Origin: Verrucomicrobiaceae bacterium
Lineage (GTDB): Bacteria > Verrucomicrobiota > Verrucomicrobiia > Verrucomicrobiales > Verrucomicrobiaceae
NCBI GenBank assembly: GCA_027490195.1
Contig: JAIXYN010000085.1
Span: 186,001 to 250,000, forward strand
Direction of reading: 5' to 3'
Length of the DNA: 64,000 nt
In this document: one piece after another, positions 23,166 to 32,195 of the stretch
How positions within the stretch are numbered: the first letter of the stretch is position 1
Layout: every line of letters begins with the position of its first letter
Position numbers and translations under genes: made by a program
The notes under the pieces: model-generated
Told to the model about the DNA's origin: nothing
The model's database searches: none
What the model saw: the letters and a program-made list of their open reading frames with translations, nothing else

Positions 23166-24893
23166 CTACTTGGCGGCAACTTTGTACCCAACGTAAGCCG
23201 TGGAACTGATACCGAGAAGGGTGGTGAGGTAGGGATCAAAGGTGGGCATCTGCCAGTCGGCAAGGCTTTGCCAAATGAAGACGACGCCAAGGACGCCATT
23301 CCAAATAATCATCTGCAGGCGTGAGATTTCCGCCTGGCCGCCTTCGGAGACGATGTCTTCCAGAAAGGAGCGGCTGCGCACGGACCTTCCGCAGGAACCC
23401 ACGAAGGACGCTGCAAGCAGGGTGCCGCCATTGATGCCAAGCAGCAGCGGGGCGGAGCCGGAAAGCACGTCCATCTGCGCTTTCATGGCCCACAGGAAAA
23501 GATAGCAGCCGGTGCAGATGGCAAGCCACCAGGCGAAGACGACGCGCGAAGCGCTCCAGGGGCTTTGGGTCCAGTTGGTGATCACCGGATCGTTCTCCGG
23601 CACACTGGTCCGCAAAGTACCGGTCTGCATGGACACGAGGATGATGAGCCACAGCACGCCGGCCATGGCCGCCCAGGCGATGGAGCGCATGAGCACCGGA
23701 CGCAGGGGAAGCGTCACGATGCAGTCATGCTGCAGCGTGCCGCCATTCACCACGGTGGGCATTTTGAGCGTGGTGATACGGCCATCGGCATCCACACTTC
23801 GAAGGGACACGGTGATGGAGGCCTTGCTGTCCACGCCATAGGTGGCGACGAGATCACGCCATTGATCCACCTCCGTGCTGACGGGTGAGATACGGCGGAA
23901 GAGCAGCACATTGAGCGTGTCATCCTCCGTCTGGCCTTTGAGCGTGGCGCTGGCCAGGCTGCTGTGGCCCTTGGCATCCGGCTTCATGCTGGCAAACTCA
24001 CGCCCACCGATGGTGAGGCACAGGTTGCACCTACTGCTCTCCAGCCAGGCCTGAAACTTGAGCTTGTCATCCTTGAGCTTTTGCTCCCAGCGCATGCCGC
24101 GTTCAGAAATGAAACGGGCAAAGGTTTCCGGATTGTGCGCGAGTGTCTCGCTGATCTTGAAGTTCCCCAGCAGTTCGGGTTTTAGCTTTACCTGGTCCAC
24201 CAGCCAATTCTGAAACGTGATCATGCTGGGGGTGAGTGTGACTGGAGCCATCTCAGGGCGCTTGTCTGTCTGGCCGCGAACATCCGCATCGTTGAACATC
24301 TGCTCCAGTGTGGCGGCCTCAGGCACGCCGGGCTTCCCAATGAGGCGGGGGTCAATGATGATCTCCCGCAGCCATTTGCGGAAGGCAGCCTCCTGCCCGG
24401 CGGTCTGCACTCGGCCTTTGTTGGATCGAAGAGAAAGATAGGTGCGGTAGGAGGCCGGCGTGAATCCGGAGTCTTTGAGCAGGGCTTCATTTCCTTCCGC
24501 ACGATCCATGAGCCAACCGTCGAAATTGCGCACCCAAACAGTCAGCATCGGAGGCATGAAAATACCGCGCGCTCCGTCCATCTGCTCCCCTTTGTCACCA
24601 CACTCGCCGAGGCGCGCGGCAAAGACCACATGCGGAGGCACATCCGCACCCACAGGCACCACAAGCTCGCCCAGCGGCCGAGCCATGATCATGCCGCTGT
24701 TGAAAGCCGCGTGCAGCCCAAACACAAGCAGCGGCACGATGAGGAGCGCCAGAAAGCTGAACTTGGGATTGAACGTTTCAGGTGCCAGGAGGGTGCGCAC
24801 ACGCTCGATCAGCAAGTTGAGACGGCGCTTTTGGACGGGAACAGCGGGAGTTGGCGGCAGCACAGTGGGTGGTGGCGTATCATCATTGCTCAT
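23166..24893 (-). CDS. Unrecognised membrane protein with large extracytoplasmic region
   Basis: 575 residues. A proline-rich cytoplasmic start (TPPPTVLPPTPAVP) leads to one membrane helix at about 45-66. About 330 hydrophilic residues follow without a recognised domain, then four helices near 410-430, 450-475, 485-510 and 540-565. The end, with FLEDIVSEGGQAEISRLQMIIWNGVLGVVF and a closing LTTLLGISSTAYVGYK, matches a C-terminal membrane module I know from uncharacterised bacterial proteins (normally ...RFQMFVWT...LLGISSGTY.G.K). The gene lies 27 bases after a lipoprotein gene on the same strand and probably works with it. No function can be assigned; a stress or surface-sensing complex is only a guess. 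Confidence 0.7.
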   Translation of the reverse strand: MSNDDTPPPTVLPPTPAVPVQKRRLNLLIERVRTLLAPETFNPKFSFLALLIVPLLVFGLHAAFNSGMIMARPLGELVVPVGADVPPHVVFAARLGECGDKGEQMDGARGIFMPPMLTVWVRNFDGWLMDRAEGNEALLKDSGFTPASYRTYLSLRSNKGRVQTAGQEAAFRKWLREIIIDPRLIGKPGVPEAATLEQMFNDADVRGQTDKRPEMAPVTLTPSMITFQNWLVDQVKLKPELLGNFKISETLAHNPETFARFISERGMRWEQKLKDDKLKFQAWLESSRCNLCLTIGGREFASMKPDAKGHSSLASATLKGQTEDDTLNVLLFRRISPVSTEVDQWRDLVATYGVDSKASITVSLRSVDADGRITTLKMPTVVNGGTLQHDCIVTLPLRPVLMRSIAWAAMAGVLWLIILVSMQTGTLRTSVPENDPVITNWTQSPWSASRVVFAWWLAICTGCYLFLWAMKAQMDVLSGSAPLLLGINGGTLLAASFVGSCGRSVRSRSFLEDIVSEGGQAEISRLQMIIWNGVLGVVFIWQSLADWQMPTFDPYLTTLLGISSTAYVGYKVAAK

Positions 24894-24920
24894 GGGATGT
24901 CTTGGGGGTGTCGATTCTTG

Positions 24921-26063
24921 TTACTGCCAGGGGTGCAAAGTCGTGCCGGTGCCGAGTCCGCCGATTTCTTCCAGCAGACGGGCCACCTCGCTCTGGAAGA
25001 CTGACAGGTCGGGCGCGCTCATGGCAAGCCTTGTTTGTGGAAAAATGACGTAGGTCACAGTTACATGATCCGCAGCACTGTTTCTGCCCGTGGCCTTCGG
25101 GTTGATGGCTTGCGCTAGCTTGAGGGAGGCCTCGCCCATTTTGGCATCGCCCCCAGTGTCCCCAATCACACAGGGAAAGACCTTTCCACCGGCAATGACG
25201 GCCACAAAATCTCCCACCTGCACGCTGAAGGGCAGCTTCAAGCGATCAGGCCAGGTCTGCGGCACCACGATGAAAGGATCAAGACTCCCCACCAAGGAGC
25301 GCCGGGTGCGCAGGTCTTCGTCATAATACTTGGCGCGTCGGTCCAAGCTAGAAATCGTCTCCTCAAACTGCTTTTGCACCGACTGCCAGATGTAGCCGTG
25401 GTCATGCGCGGCCTCATCTGACACCTGCTTGTGAAGGGTACGCAGCTTGGTCAGCGTATCGGCGTAATATTGCACGAACGGATTGGCCGCCTGCTGGCCT
25501 GCGGACTGTGCCCACGAATAGGCAAGCAGAGGCTGAAAGCTGCGCGAGATGCGCGCGTCATCGTAATCCTGCAGGCGTGCGAGCCTCACGGGATCCGTGC
25601 CATCGGTGTCCACGTCCATGTCTGACTGAAAGAGCACCGCCTTGCGCCCAGTGGCCGGAGCGGTGAGATGCAGCACCGTCGCGCAGTCAAAGTAATCATC
25701 CGTGCTCATGGACTCTCCATCGGCAAGTGCGCTGATCTTGGCATCATAGAACGATTTGAACTTTGGCGAGACTTCCGCAGTGCGCAGAAGTTCGGACAAT
25801 TGCGGGAGGGCCGAAGACAGCCCTGGATTGAGCTTCTCCAACGCCTCAATCTTCCTCAGCGGCTCGGGACGAATGACCGAAACCATCTTTTGCACCTGGA
25901 GGTAGGCAGGAGTGGCAGACTTTTTCAGCGGCAGCGGTTCACTCGTGCCCTCGACCCATTCGGGCAGTCCCGCAGCACGCTCCTGCGGCGGCGGCTGCCG
26001 CTTTGAGCAGCCGAAGAAAGGAAGAATAAAAAGCATCAGCAAAAAAGCGCGCAGATGGATCAT
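24921..26063 (-). CDS. Unrecognised lipoprotein, partner of the 575-residue membrane protein
   Basis: 380 residues from the ATG at 26063. MIHLRAFLLMLFILPFFGCSKRQ is a lipoprotein signal with lipobox FFGC, so Cys19 should be lipidated. The mature chain is mostly helical, with a Pro-rich start and a coiled-coil-like helical middle (LRTLHKQVSDEAAHDHGYIWQSVQKQFEETISSL). A more beta-rich end follows, with LPFSVQVGDFVAVIAGGKVFPCVIGDTGGDAKMGEASLKLAQAIN; that stretch has the look of a glycosyl-hydrolase GH75-like (chitosanase) fold but this is weak. It ends 27 bases before the membrane-protein start, so the pair likely forms an envelope complex. Confidence 0.68.
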   Translation of the reverse strand: MIHLRAFLLMLFILPFFGCSKRQPPPQERAAGLPEWVEGTSEPLPLKKSATPAYLQVQKMVSVIRPEPLRKIEALEKLNPGLSSALPQLSELLRTAEVSPKFKSFYDAKISALADGESMSTDDYFDCATVLHLTAPATGRKAVLFQSDMDVDTDGTDPVRLARLQDYDDARISRSFQPLLAYSWAQSAGQQAANPFVQYYADTLTKLRTLHKQVSDEAAHDHGYIWQSVQKQFEETISSLDRRAKYYDEDLRTRRSLVGSLDPFIVVPQTWPDRLKLPFSVQVGDFVAVIAGGKVFPCVIGDTGGDAKMGEASLKLAQAINPKATGRNSAADHVTVTYVIFPQTRLAMSAPDLSVFQSEVARLLEEIGGLGTGTTLHPWQ

Positions 26064-26077
26064 GGAAATGATGGGGG

Positions 26078-26452
26078 ATGAGGAAGGCATGCTTCGATCG
26101 ATTTGCCGCCTGCGTCGAAGCAAAAACAGATAATCCTCAGTGCACGGGAGCTGCTTGGCTGAGGGCCTGGCTGGCCGAGGTGCTCTCGTTTGAACTGCAC
26201 AACGGCTTGCGGCGGAACTATTCTCACAGCATCCAGAGTGCCAAATTCTTCACGCCCCACCGCAATGCGCAGGAGGTGATGGAGGCCACGTGTTGCTTGC
26301 CGCGCATCATCGAACCCATCCAGGAAGTGGCCAAAACATGCGCCCACGCCCCCGATGGCACCTGGGCAGACGCACTGCATTCATCGAATGCAGGGGGCGA
26401 CTGCAGGCATTTTCAAAACCGAAAATGCCGCAGCCAGCCGATGTCAGTTTGA
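26078..26452 (+). CDS. Possible small cysteine-rich hypothetical protein
   Basis: A 124-codon frame diverges from the lipoprotein gene. It has a GGGGG stretch before its ATG and high third-position GC in its middle part, as expected of real genes here. The central part, LRAWLAEVLSFELHNGLRRNYSHS onward to EVMEATCCLPRIIEPIQEVAKTC, is protein-like, but the first 25 and last 25 codons look random. It may be a gene remnant or an orphan. No family was recognised. It overlaps a 9-bp stem near its 3' end (26406-26429). Confidence 0.3.
   Translation: MRKACFDRFAACVEAKTDNPQCTGAAWLRAWLAEVLSFELHNGLRRNYSHSIQSAKFFTPHRNAQEVMEATCCLPRIIEPIQEVAKTCAHAPDGTWADALHSSNAGGDCRHFQNRKCRSQPMSV
26375..26429. terminator. 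Two hairpins downstream of acs
   Basis: CTGCATTC (26375-26382) pairs with GAATGCAG (26386-26393), and GGCATTTTC (26406-26414) pairs with GAAAATGCC (26421-26429). Both stems are perfect, and they lie 25-80 bases past the acs stop on the minus strand. No clean U-run follows, so they may be 3'-end stabilisers or weak terminators. Confidence 0.4.
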
Positions 26453-26453
26453 A

Positions 26454-28466
26454 TTAATCTTCCCCACCCGCAGCAAGCTGCGCGATGACGTTGATGTCTT
26501 CGAGCGTCGTGGTGTCGCCCTTGATCAGCTCGCCGGCGGCGATCTGTTTCAACAAGCGGCGCATGATCTTGCCGGAGCGCGTCTTCGGCAGTGCCGCAGC
26601 AAAGCGGACCTCATCCGGAGTAGCCACGGGACCAATGACCTTGCGGACGTGCTTCTTCAGTTCCTCGCCGAGTTCGCGGCTGGATTTGATGCCTTCCTTC
26701 ACGGTCACAAAGCAAACGACGCCCTGGCCCTTCATCTCATCAGGGCGGCCCACCACAGCGGCTTCCGCCACGGCAGGATGGGACACGAGGGCGCTTTCCA
26801 CTTCGGCGGTGCCGAGGCGATGACCGGCCACGTTGAGCACGTCGTCAATGCGGCCGATGATCCAGAAATTGCCCTGCTTGTCACGGCGAGCTCCGTCACC
26901 AGCGAAGTACCAGCCTTTGAAGTCGCTCCAGTAAGCGTCCTGGTAGCGCTTCTTGTCGCCCCAAATGCCGCGCAGCATGGAAGGCCATGGCTTGCGGATA
27001 ACCAGCTTGCCCTGCTCATTGACACCGACCTCTTTGCCAAGGTCATCAACGATGGCCGCATCCACCCCGAAGAACGGCAGTGTGGCGGTGCCTGGAGTGG
27101 TCGGTGTCGCGCCAGGGATCGGCGTGATCATGTGCCCCCCGGTTTCCGTCTGCCACCAGGTGTCAACGATGGGGCATTTGCCGCCACCGACCTTGTTGTG
27201 GTACCACATCCACGCTTCAGGATTGATCGGCTCACCCACGGTGCCAAGCAGGCGCAGGCTGCTGAGGTCATGCTTCTTCAGCCACTCATCACCCCACTTC
27301 ATGAAGGCGCGGATGGCCGTCGGAGCGGTGTAGAACACCGTCACGGCGTATTCTTCGATGATTTTCCAGAAGCGGTCGTTCTCAGGCCAGTTCGGCGCAC
27401 CTTCAAACATGAGCGAGGTGGCACCCAGAGCGAGCGGACCATAGACCATGTAGGTGTGTCCGGTCACCCAGCCGATGTCGGCGGTGCACCAATACACATC
27501 GTCGTCGCGCAGATCGAAGACGTATTTGCAGGTCATCTGCGCGTGCAGCAAATAACCGCCCGTGGTGTGCAGGATGCCCTTCGGCTTGCCGGTGCTGCCG
27601 CTGGTGTAAAGAATGAACAAAGGCGACTCAGAATCCATCGCGACAGGGGCGCAGCGTGCGTCCACGTATTCGAGTTCGCGGTGCCACCAGACGTCACGGC
27701 CTTCTTCGATGTGCACATCCTGACCAGTGCGCTTGTACACGACCACCGTCTCCACGGGCGTGTCCTTGCCCTTGAGCGCGTCATCCACGTTCTTCTTCAA
27801 CGGCACCACCGCCCCACGGCGGTAGCCGCCATCGGCGGTGATGATGATCTTCGCACCGCAGTCCAGCACGCGATCCTTGATCGACTCCGCGCTGAAGCCG
27901 CCGAAGATCACGCTGTGCATCGCGCCGATGCGGGTACAGGCCAGCATGGCAATGGCGGCCTCAGGGATCATCGGCATGTAAATGATGACGCGGTCGCCCT
28001 TCTTGACCTTGTGACGCTTCAGCACGTTGGCAAAGCGGCAGACTTCACGGTGCAGCTGCTGGTAGGTGAGCACACGCTTCTCCCCGGGCTCGCCTTCCCA
28101 GATCAGTGCGGCCTTGGACTTGCGAGGACCGTCGAGATGGCGGTCCAGACAGTTTTCGCTGACGTTCAGCTTACCGCCGATGAACCACTTGGCGTTCGGG
28201 CATTTCCAGTCGAGCACCTTGGTGAAGGGCTTGGTCCAGTGCAGTTCCTTGGCCTCACGTCCGAAGAACTTGTCCGGATGCTTGATCGACTCCTCATGCA
28301 TCTTCTTATACTGCGCCATCGAGCTGATGCGGGCCTTCTTGGAAAACTCAGCGCTCGGTTTGAACACCCGGCTTTCAGTCATCAGGGATTTGGAATTGCT
28401 GGCTGCCTTGGGGGCGGTCTTGGCAGCTTTCTTGGGGGAGGATTTGGCGGCGGCTTTCTTGCTCAT
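26454..28466 (-). CDS. acs: Acetyl-CoA synthetase
   Basis: 670 residues from the ATG at 28466. The start adds a Lys/Ala-rich tail ([20 protein letters not shown]) of about 28 residues before the normal beginning [12 protein letters not shown]. It has the AMP-binding P-loop [11 protein letters not shown] near residue 285, [37 protein letters not shown], and the catalytic lysine in [11 protein letters not shown] at the C-terminus, which in the family is the acetylation-control site. It makes acetyl-CoA from acetate and ATP via acetyl-AMP. A start at the internal MTESRVF would give a conventional length, so the basic tail may be real or an annotation choice. The gene is monocistronic. Confidence 0.93.
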   Translation of the reverse strand: MSKKAAAKSSPKKAAKTAPKAASNSKSLMTESRVFKPSAEFSKKARISSMAQYKKMHEESIKHPDKFFGREAKELHWTKPFTKVLDWKCPNAKWFIGGKLNVSENCLDRHLDGPRKSKAALIWEGEPGEKRVLTYQQLHREVCRFANVLKRHKVKKGDRVIIYMPMIPEAAIAMLACTRIGAMHSVIFGGFSAESIKDRVLDCGAKIIITADGGYRRGAVVPLKKNVDDALKGKDTPVETVVVYKRTGQDVHIEEGRDVWWHRELEYVDARCAPVAMDSESPLFILYTSGSTGKPKGILHTTGGYLLHAQMTCKYVFDLRDDDVYWCTADIGWVTGHTYMVYGPLALGATSLMFEGAPNWPENDRFWKIIEEYAVTVFYTAPTAIRAFMKWGDEWLKKHDLSSLRLLGTVGEPINPEAWMWYHNKVGGGKCPIVDTWWQTETGGHMITPIPGATPTTPGTATLPFFGVDAAIVDDLGKEVGVNEQGKLVIRKPWPSMLRGIWGDKKRYQDAYWSDFKGWYFAGDGARRDKQGNFWIIGRIDDVLNVAGHRLGTAEVESALVSHPAVAEAAVVGRPDEMKGQGVVCFVTVKEGIKSSRELGEELKKHVRKVIGPVATPDEVRFAAALPKTRSGKIMRRLLKQIAAGELIKGDTTTLEDINVIAQLAAGGED

Positions 28467-28612
28467 AGCGGGTTGGGGTCGGCGATTGGGAGGGATAGAG
28501 TAGAAACCGGAGCCGCCTACGTGCAAGGTGAAGCTGCATCTCCACGTTCCTGACAGGCGAACTTCGCCTTGCCACAGCGGCCCCACGCCCTAGGGTAAGA
28601 TTCTCATTTGCT

Positions 28613-29575
28613 ATGATTTCTTTGCGCCTCAGCCTGCTTATCCTTTTTGCCGCCACTGCCTGCTCAAGCGCTTTGGCCCAGCGATTTACTATTGCTGCCG
28701 TCGTTGACGGCATTCCCATCTCCTCATCCGAAGTGGAAGAGACCATCAAGGCGCAGGAGCAGGTCATTCAGTTCCAGCATCGCAATGACCCGGCACGCAT
28801 CAAAAAGGAAATCGCCATCCTGCGCCAGGGAGCCATCGAGACGCTGATCGAACGCGAGATTCTGCTGGCTGAGTTCCGTAAAATCGGTGGTGTCATCAAG
28901 GCCCAGTACGTCGATGATGACATCAACGGCATCATTCGGGAGAGCTTCAAGGGCAACCGCGACGCCTTCGTGGATGAACTGACCAAGAGCGGCATGACCG
29001 TGAAAAAATTCCGCGAGCTGCGCGAGAAAATGGTCATCATGAATGTCATGCGTGCCCGCAATTCCGGCGAGCATCCGCCAGCCACACCCCGCGAAGTTCA
29101 AGACTACTACGACAAAAACGTCGACAAGTGGCGTGAGGGGGATCAGATCAAAATTTCCACCATCACCATTCCCAAATTCGCCGGTGACAAAACCCCTGAA
29201 CAGCAGCAAAAATTCACCCAGGAGTTGCGCACGAGAATCGTTCAAGGCGCTGATTTTGCCAAAGTGGCAAAAACCAACTCACAGGACAGCCATGCGGAAA
29301 ATGGTGGCTCGTGGGAATGGATGTCCAAGACCGATCTGATGCCCGCCATCGCCGATGCTGCGATGGAACTAAAAACCGGCGGCATCAGCCCGGTTCTCGA
29401 CCTTGAGTCCAACTTCATCATTGTCTCCTGCGATGCGAAGAAGCTCGGCGTCGCCCCGGACATCGAAAAGTTGCGCCCGGAAATCGAAAAAATGATCAAC
29501 CAGGAAAAGTCCAAGAGCAACATCGACAAGTGGGTGGAAACCGTGCGCAAGAAGCATGTCATCAAGCGCTACTAA
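28613..29575 (+). CDS. SurA-like periplasmic peptidyl-prolyl isomerase/chaperone
   Basis: 320 residues with a signal peptide (MISLRLSLLILFAATACSSALAQ). The N-terminal helical SurA_N-like part (IAAVVDGIPISSSEVEETIKAQ) is followed by a single parvulin-type rotamase domain at about 170-270: ISTITIPKFA, ADFAKVAKTNSQDSHAENGGSWEWMSKTDLMPAI, and LKTGGISPVLDLESNFIIVSC. The family assists folding of outer-membrane proteins in the periplasm, which suits a diderm envelope. E. coli SurA has two rotamase domains; this one has one. Confidence 0.88.
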   Translation: MISLRLSLLILFAATACSSALAQRFTIAAVVDGIPISSSEVEETIKAQEQVIQFQHRNDPARIKKEIAILRQGAIETLIEREILLAEFRKIGGVIKAQYVDDDINGIIRESFKGNRDAFVDELTKSGMTVKKFRELREKMVIMNVMRARNSGEHPPATPREVQDYYDKNVDKWREGDQIKISTITIPKFAGDKTPEQQQKFTQELRTRIVQGADFAKVAKTNSQDSHAENGGSWEWMSKTDLMPAIADAAMELKTGGISPVLDLESNFIIVSCDAKKLGVAPDIEKLRPEIEKMINQEKSKSNIDKWVETVRKKHVIKRY

Positions 29576-29613
29576 CCCACCACGGCCCCGCTCGCCCCTA
29601 CCCCTTTCACACC

Positions 29614-29985
29614 ATGATCCAGATCGTTTTCAATGACATCAGCGCCGCCGAACTCTCCCACCTGCCCACGCAGGTGCAGTTTCACCTGCTGGAAGCGCTG
29701 AACATCCAGCCCGCCGACATTGAAGAGACGATTCTCGCCAAACGCTACGGCGTCCTCGAACGCGGCGGCAAAAAACTCTACCGCTGCCGTGCCGGTGACC
29801 ACCGCATCTATTTCGCCGTCGTTGATGGCAATGTGAGCGTGCACCGCGTGCTGCATAAAAACACCCTCACCGATTTCCTCTTCCGTAGCAATCTGCCCGG
29901 TGGCGGTGAAGACGAGGCCCTGAGCCAGTCCAAAAGCTTTTGGCACCTCATCGATGAAGGTGCCAAGACCCTGAAGGTCGCCTAG
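29614..29985 (+). CDS. RelE-superfamily toxin-like protein, no adjacent antitoxin
   Basis: 123 residues from the ATG at 29614; 28 upstream codons in frame are not protein-like. The middle, LAKRYGVLERGGKKLYRCRAGDHRIYFAVVDGNVSVHRVLHKNTL, matches the RelE/ParE pattern of a strand, basic R-x-G-D/x-R, hydrophobic strand and a closing basic H-R-V-x-H-K. About 30 extra C-terminal residues (DEALSQSKSFWHLIDEGAKTLK) follow. No antitoxin-like frame adjoins: 38 bases upstream is the SurA-like gene and 56 bases downstream is an aminotransferase. It may be a domesticated housekeeping relative; toxicity is not shown. Confidence 0.7.
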   Translation: MIQIVFNDISAAELSHLPTQVQFHLLEALNIQPADIEETILAKRYGVLERGGKKLYRCRAGDHRIYFAVVDGNVSVHRVLHKNTLTDFLFRSNLPGGGEDEALSQSKSFWHLIDEGAKTLKVA

Positions 29986-30041
29986 CCAGCCTGCACGGCG
30001 AATTCGTCGCCCTGAGTCTTGCGGCATTCGTTGTATTAGCC

Positions 30042-31211
30042 ATGCTCACTCTCGAAGCCCTCTTGTCCGATGAAGCCCTGCGTCAGCAGGAGTTTCCGGT
30101 GATCAAGGACAGCCTGTTCCTCGCCCACGCCGGCGTCACTATCCTGCCGCGCCGTGTCACACGCACGATGCAGGAATACCTGGAGCAATGCTGCCTGCGC
30201 ATGCAGGAGTATCCCGAGGCGTGGAAAGCCGTGAACGAAACACGTGTCGTGGCCGCCGAATTGATCGGTGCCAAAGCCAGTGAAATCGCCCTCATCGGCC
30301 CGACCTCCGTCGGCCTGAGTCTGGTGGCCAATGGCCTGACCTGGCAGGCCGGTGACGAAGTCGTCTGCTACCTCGACGACTATCCCGCCAACGTTTACCC
30401 GTGGACCGACCTCGAACGCCATGGCGTCGTTTTAAAGCGCCTCCAGCCTGCTGCCCCAGGTGAGATCACCCCTGAGCTCGTCGAAGCGGCTCTGACGCCC
30501 AAAACCAAGCTCGTCGCCCTCGCCTCCTGCCATTTCCTCAGCGGCTACCGCATCGAAATCGACCGCATCGGACGAATGCTGCGGGAGCGCGGCATCCTCT
30601 TCTGCCTCGATGCCATCCAAACCGTCGGTGCTTTTGAGACCCGCGTTGATCACGTCGATTTCCTCTCCGCCGACTCCCACAAATGGATGCTCGGGCCCAT
30701 GAGCGCCGGCATCTTTTACGTCCGCGAAGAACTGCAGGACATGCTGCGCCCCAGCCTCCTGGGTTCCTGGAACGTCCGTAGCCCCAACTTCATCGCACAG
30801 GAAGAGATCGCCTTCGAGCGCGGCGGTCGTCGCTACGAACCCGGCGCCCTCAACATCTCCGGCATCCTCGGCATGAAAGCCGGCATCGACTTGATCTTGG
30901 AAATCGGCCTACCCGCCATCAGCGCCCAGCTTTTAAAGCTCAAAGCCCGCCTCCATGCCGGATTGCAGCCCTTAGGATTTACCTTCCTCGGCCCCGATCC
31001 GCACAGCATCAACGCCTCCTGCATCACCACCATACAGCACCCCCAGCGCTTATTGGCGGACATCTCCGCACATCTCACCGCCCACAACATCACCACCTCC
31101 CTGCGCCACAACCGCGCCGGCCAGCCCCTGCTGCGCTTCAGCCCCCACTTCTACAACACGGAAGCAGAGATGGACCGTGTGGCACAGGTGATCAAAGATT
31201 TGAACCATTAA
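30042..31211 (+). CDS. Class V aminotransferase (PLP-dependent)
   Basis: 389 residues of fold type I. FLAHAGVTILPRRVTRTMQEYLE near the N-terminus, the FCLDAIQTVGAFETRV aspartate region and the PLP-lysine block DFLSADSHKWMLGPMSAGIFYV place it in the class V family (cysteine desulfurase / isopenicillin-N epimerase-like). A short active-site cysteine loop as in IscS is not evident, so iron-sulfur assembly is not implied. The substrate is unknown. It follows the RelE-like gene with a 56-base gap. Confidence 0.83.
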   Translation: MLTLEALLSDEALRQQEFPVIKDSLFLAHAGVTILPRRVTRTMQEYLEQCCLRMQEYPEAWKAVNETRVVAAELIGAKASEIALIGPTSVGLSLVANGLTWQAGDEVVCYLDDYPANVYPWTDLERHGVVLKRLQPAAPGEITPELVEAALTPKTKLVALASCHFLSGYRIEIDRIGRMLRERGILFCLDAIQTVGAFETRVDHVDFLSADSHKWMLGPMSAGIFYVREELQDMLRPSLLGSWNVRSPNFIAQEEIAFERGGRRYEPGALNISGILGMKAGIDLILEIGLPAISAQLLKLKARLHAGLQPLGFTFLGPDPHSINASCITTIQHPQRLLADISAHLTAHNITTSLRHNRAGQPLLRFSPHFYNTEAEMDRVAQVIKDLNH

Positions 31212-31220
31212 GGTCTGCCA

Positions 31221-31619
31221 TCAGGGCCACTCGCCCAGTTGCTGTAGCCATAGACGATGGCGCAGACGGATCGGATGGTTCATGTTCAGCAACCACACAG
31301 TGGTTCGCCCAGTGCCGCTGGCACCAGTGATTCGGGGTGGATCATTCCGAAAATGTTCTGGCCATGTGTCTCGACGAGGATGGAACAACACCGTCACATC
31401 GCCAGAATCAGGATCAAGCCCAGTCAAATTGGTGCCTTTGTGCCAGTTGCAATCGGGACACGCCAACGCAAGATTTTCCAGTTCATCTGAACCGCCGTGC
31501 TGACACGCGATGACGTGCTCAATGTGAAAACGCAGGCCCGAATCAGTTTCAGGAATACCACAGTATTCGCACCGATCAGCCGCACGTTGGCGCACTCGCT
31601 CGATAGTGGCGCGGTTCAT
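31221..31619 (-). CDS. HNH endonuclease-family protein
   Basis: 132 residues. The N-terminal half has the zinc-ribbon-flanked HNH motif: CEYC (residues 18-21), HIEHVIACQHGGSDELENLALACPDCNWHKG with the H-E-H, N and H residues and a second CxxC. The remainder, up to RLRHRLWLQQLGEWP, looks like the tail found in conserved HNH/small-protein pairs. The upstream small gene starts the unit and ends 12 bases before this start codon. Family members include homing, restriction and repair nucleases; the role of this group is unknown. Confidence 0.85.
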   Translation of the reverse strand: MNRATIERVRQRAADRCEYCGIPETDSGLRFHIEHVIACQHGGSDELENLALACPDCNWHKGTNLTGLDPDSGDVTVLFHPRRDTWPEHFRNDPPRITGASGTGRTTVWLLNMNHPIRLRHRLWLQQLGEWP

Positions 31620-31631
31620 CGTGAAAGGGCT

Positions 31632-31895
31632 TTATGCAGCATTGGCCAGCAGCAGTCTCGCCTCGGCTTTGAGCATGCTGAGCATCGAATTCACCTGCAC
31701 AAGGTCTTGCAGTTCGGCTTCCTCGTCTGGAGTCAAGCTGCCTTCACGTCTTCCAGCAGCGAGATAGTCGTAGCGCTCCTGCGTGTCATCTTCGACCTTC
31801 AAAGCCACAAGTTCACGCGCAAGCTCCTGGCTCATGAGCTTGCTCATCGGACGCAGCATGCGCCCCAGAGCCGTAGATTCAACAGCAGCGATCAT
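31632..31895 (-). CDS. Small partner protein of the HNH gene
   Basis: 87 residues from the ATG at 31895 (an upstream ATG at 31976 is in frame but its extra residues are not protein-like). After a variable start, the helix-rich segment LARELVALKVEDDTQERYDYLAAGRREGSLTPDEEAELQDLVQVNSMLSML-KAEARLLL resembles small proteins I know directly upstream of HNH genes in Verrucomicrobiota, Planctomycetota and cyanobacteria. The spacing of 12 bases to the HNH gene supports co-expression. The function is unknown; an antitoxin-like or regulatory partner is one idea. Confidence 0.7.
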   Translation of the reverse strand: MIAAVESTALGRMLRPMSKLMSQELARELVALKVEDDTQERYDYLAAGRREGSLTPDEEAELQDLVQVNSMLSMLKAEARLLLANAA

Positions 31896-31918
31896 GCAGG
31901 GAAGATGCAGGAAAGACG

Positions 31919-32188
31919 ATGAAACCGCAAGGCGTGATTGACGCTGGAATCGCAGGGGATTTTGTGTCTGATTCACTTATATCCCAACTTGGAGAAAATA
32001 AGACACTGACAGTCAATGGCCACGCCGATGCCCCTTCCGTTGGGCATAAAGCTGGCGAGAAGGTTGATGAGCCGATCACCCTCGAATCCATTCAAACTAG
32101 CCTGAGCCAGATGGCTTCGGGCAAAACCATCTCAGCCAAGGCCCTACATCAGCGATTGCGTCTGGAGGACGGCGACCTGCCGATTTAA
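31919..32188 (+). CDS. Small hypothetical protein
   Basis: 89 residues divergent from the HNH pair. A good ribosome-binding site (AGGAAAG, five bases before the ATG) supports it. The chain opens MKPQGVIDAGIAGDFVSDSL and ends LESIQTSLSQMASGKTISAKALHQRLRLEDGDLPI, with a helical look and no membrane segment. No family was recognised. It is convergent with the UPF0175 gene region. Confidence 0.45.
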   Translation: MKPQGVIDAGIAGDFVSDSLISQLGENKTLTVNGHADAPSVGHKAGEKVDEPITLESIQTSLSQMASGKTISAKALHQRLRLEDGDLPI

Positions 32189-32195
32189 AAGGAAC

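Noticed and set aside
26060-26380. Minus-strand frame of 106 codons opposite the possible orphan gene
   Set aside because: It overlaps the start of the lipoprotein gene and lacks coding-like third-position bias; the plus-strand reading is the better of the two.
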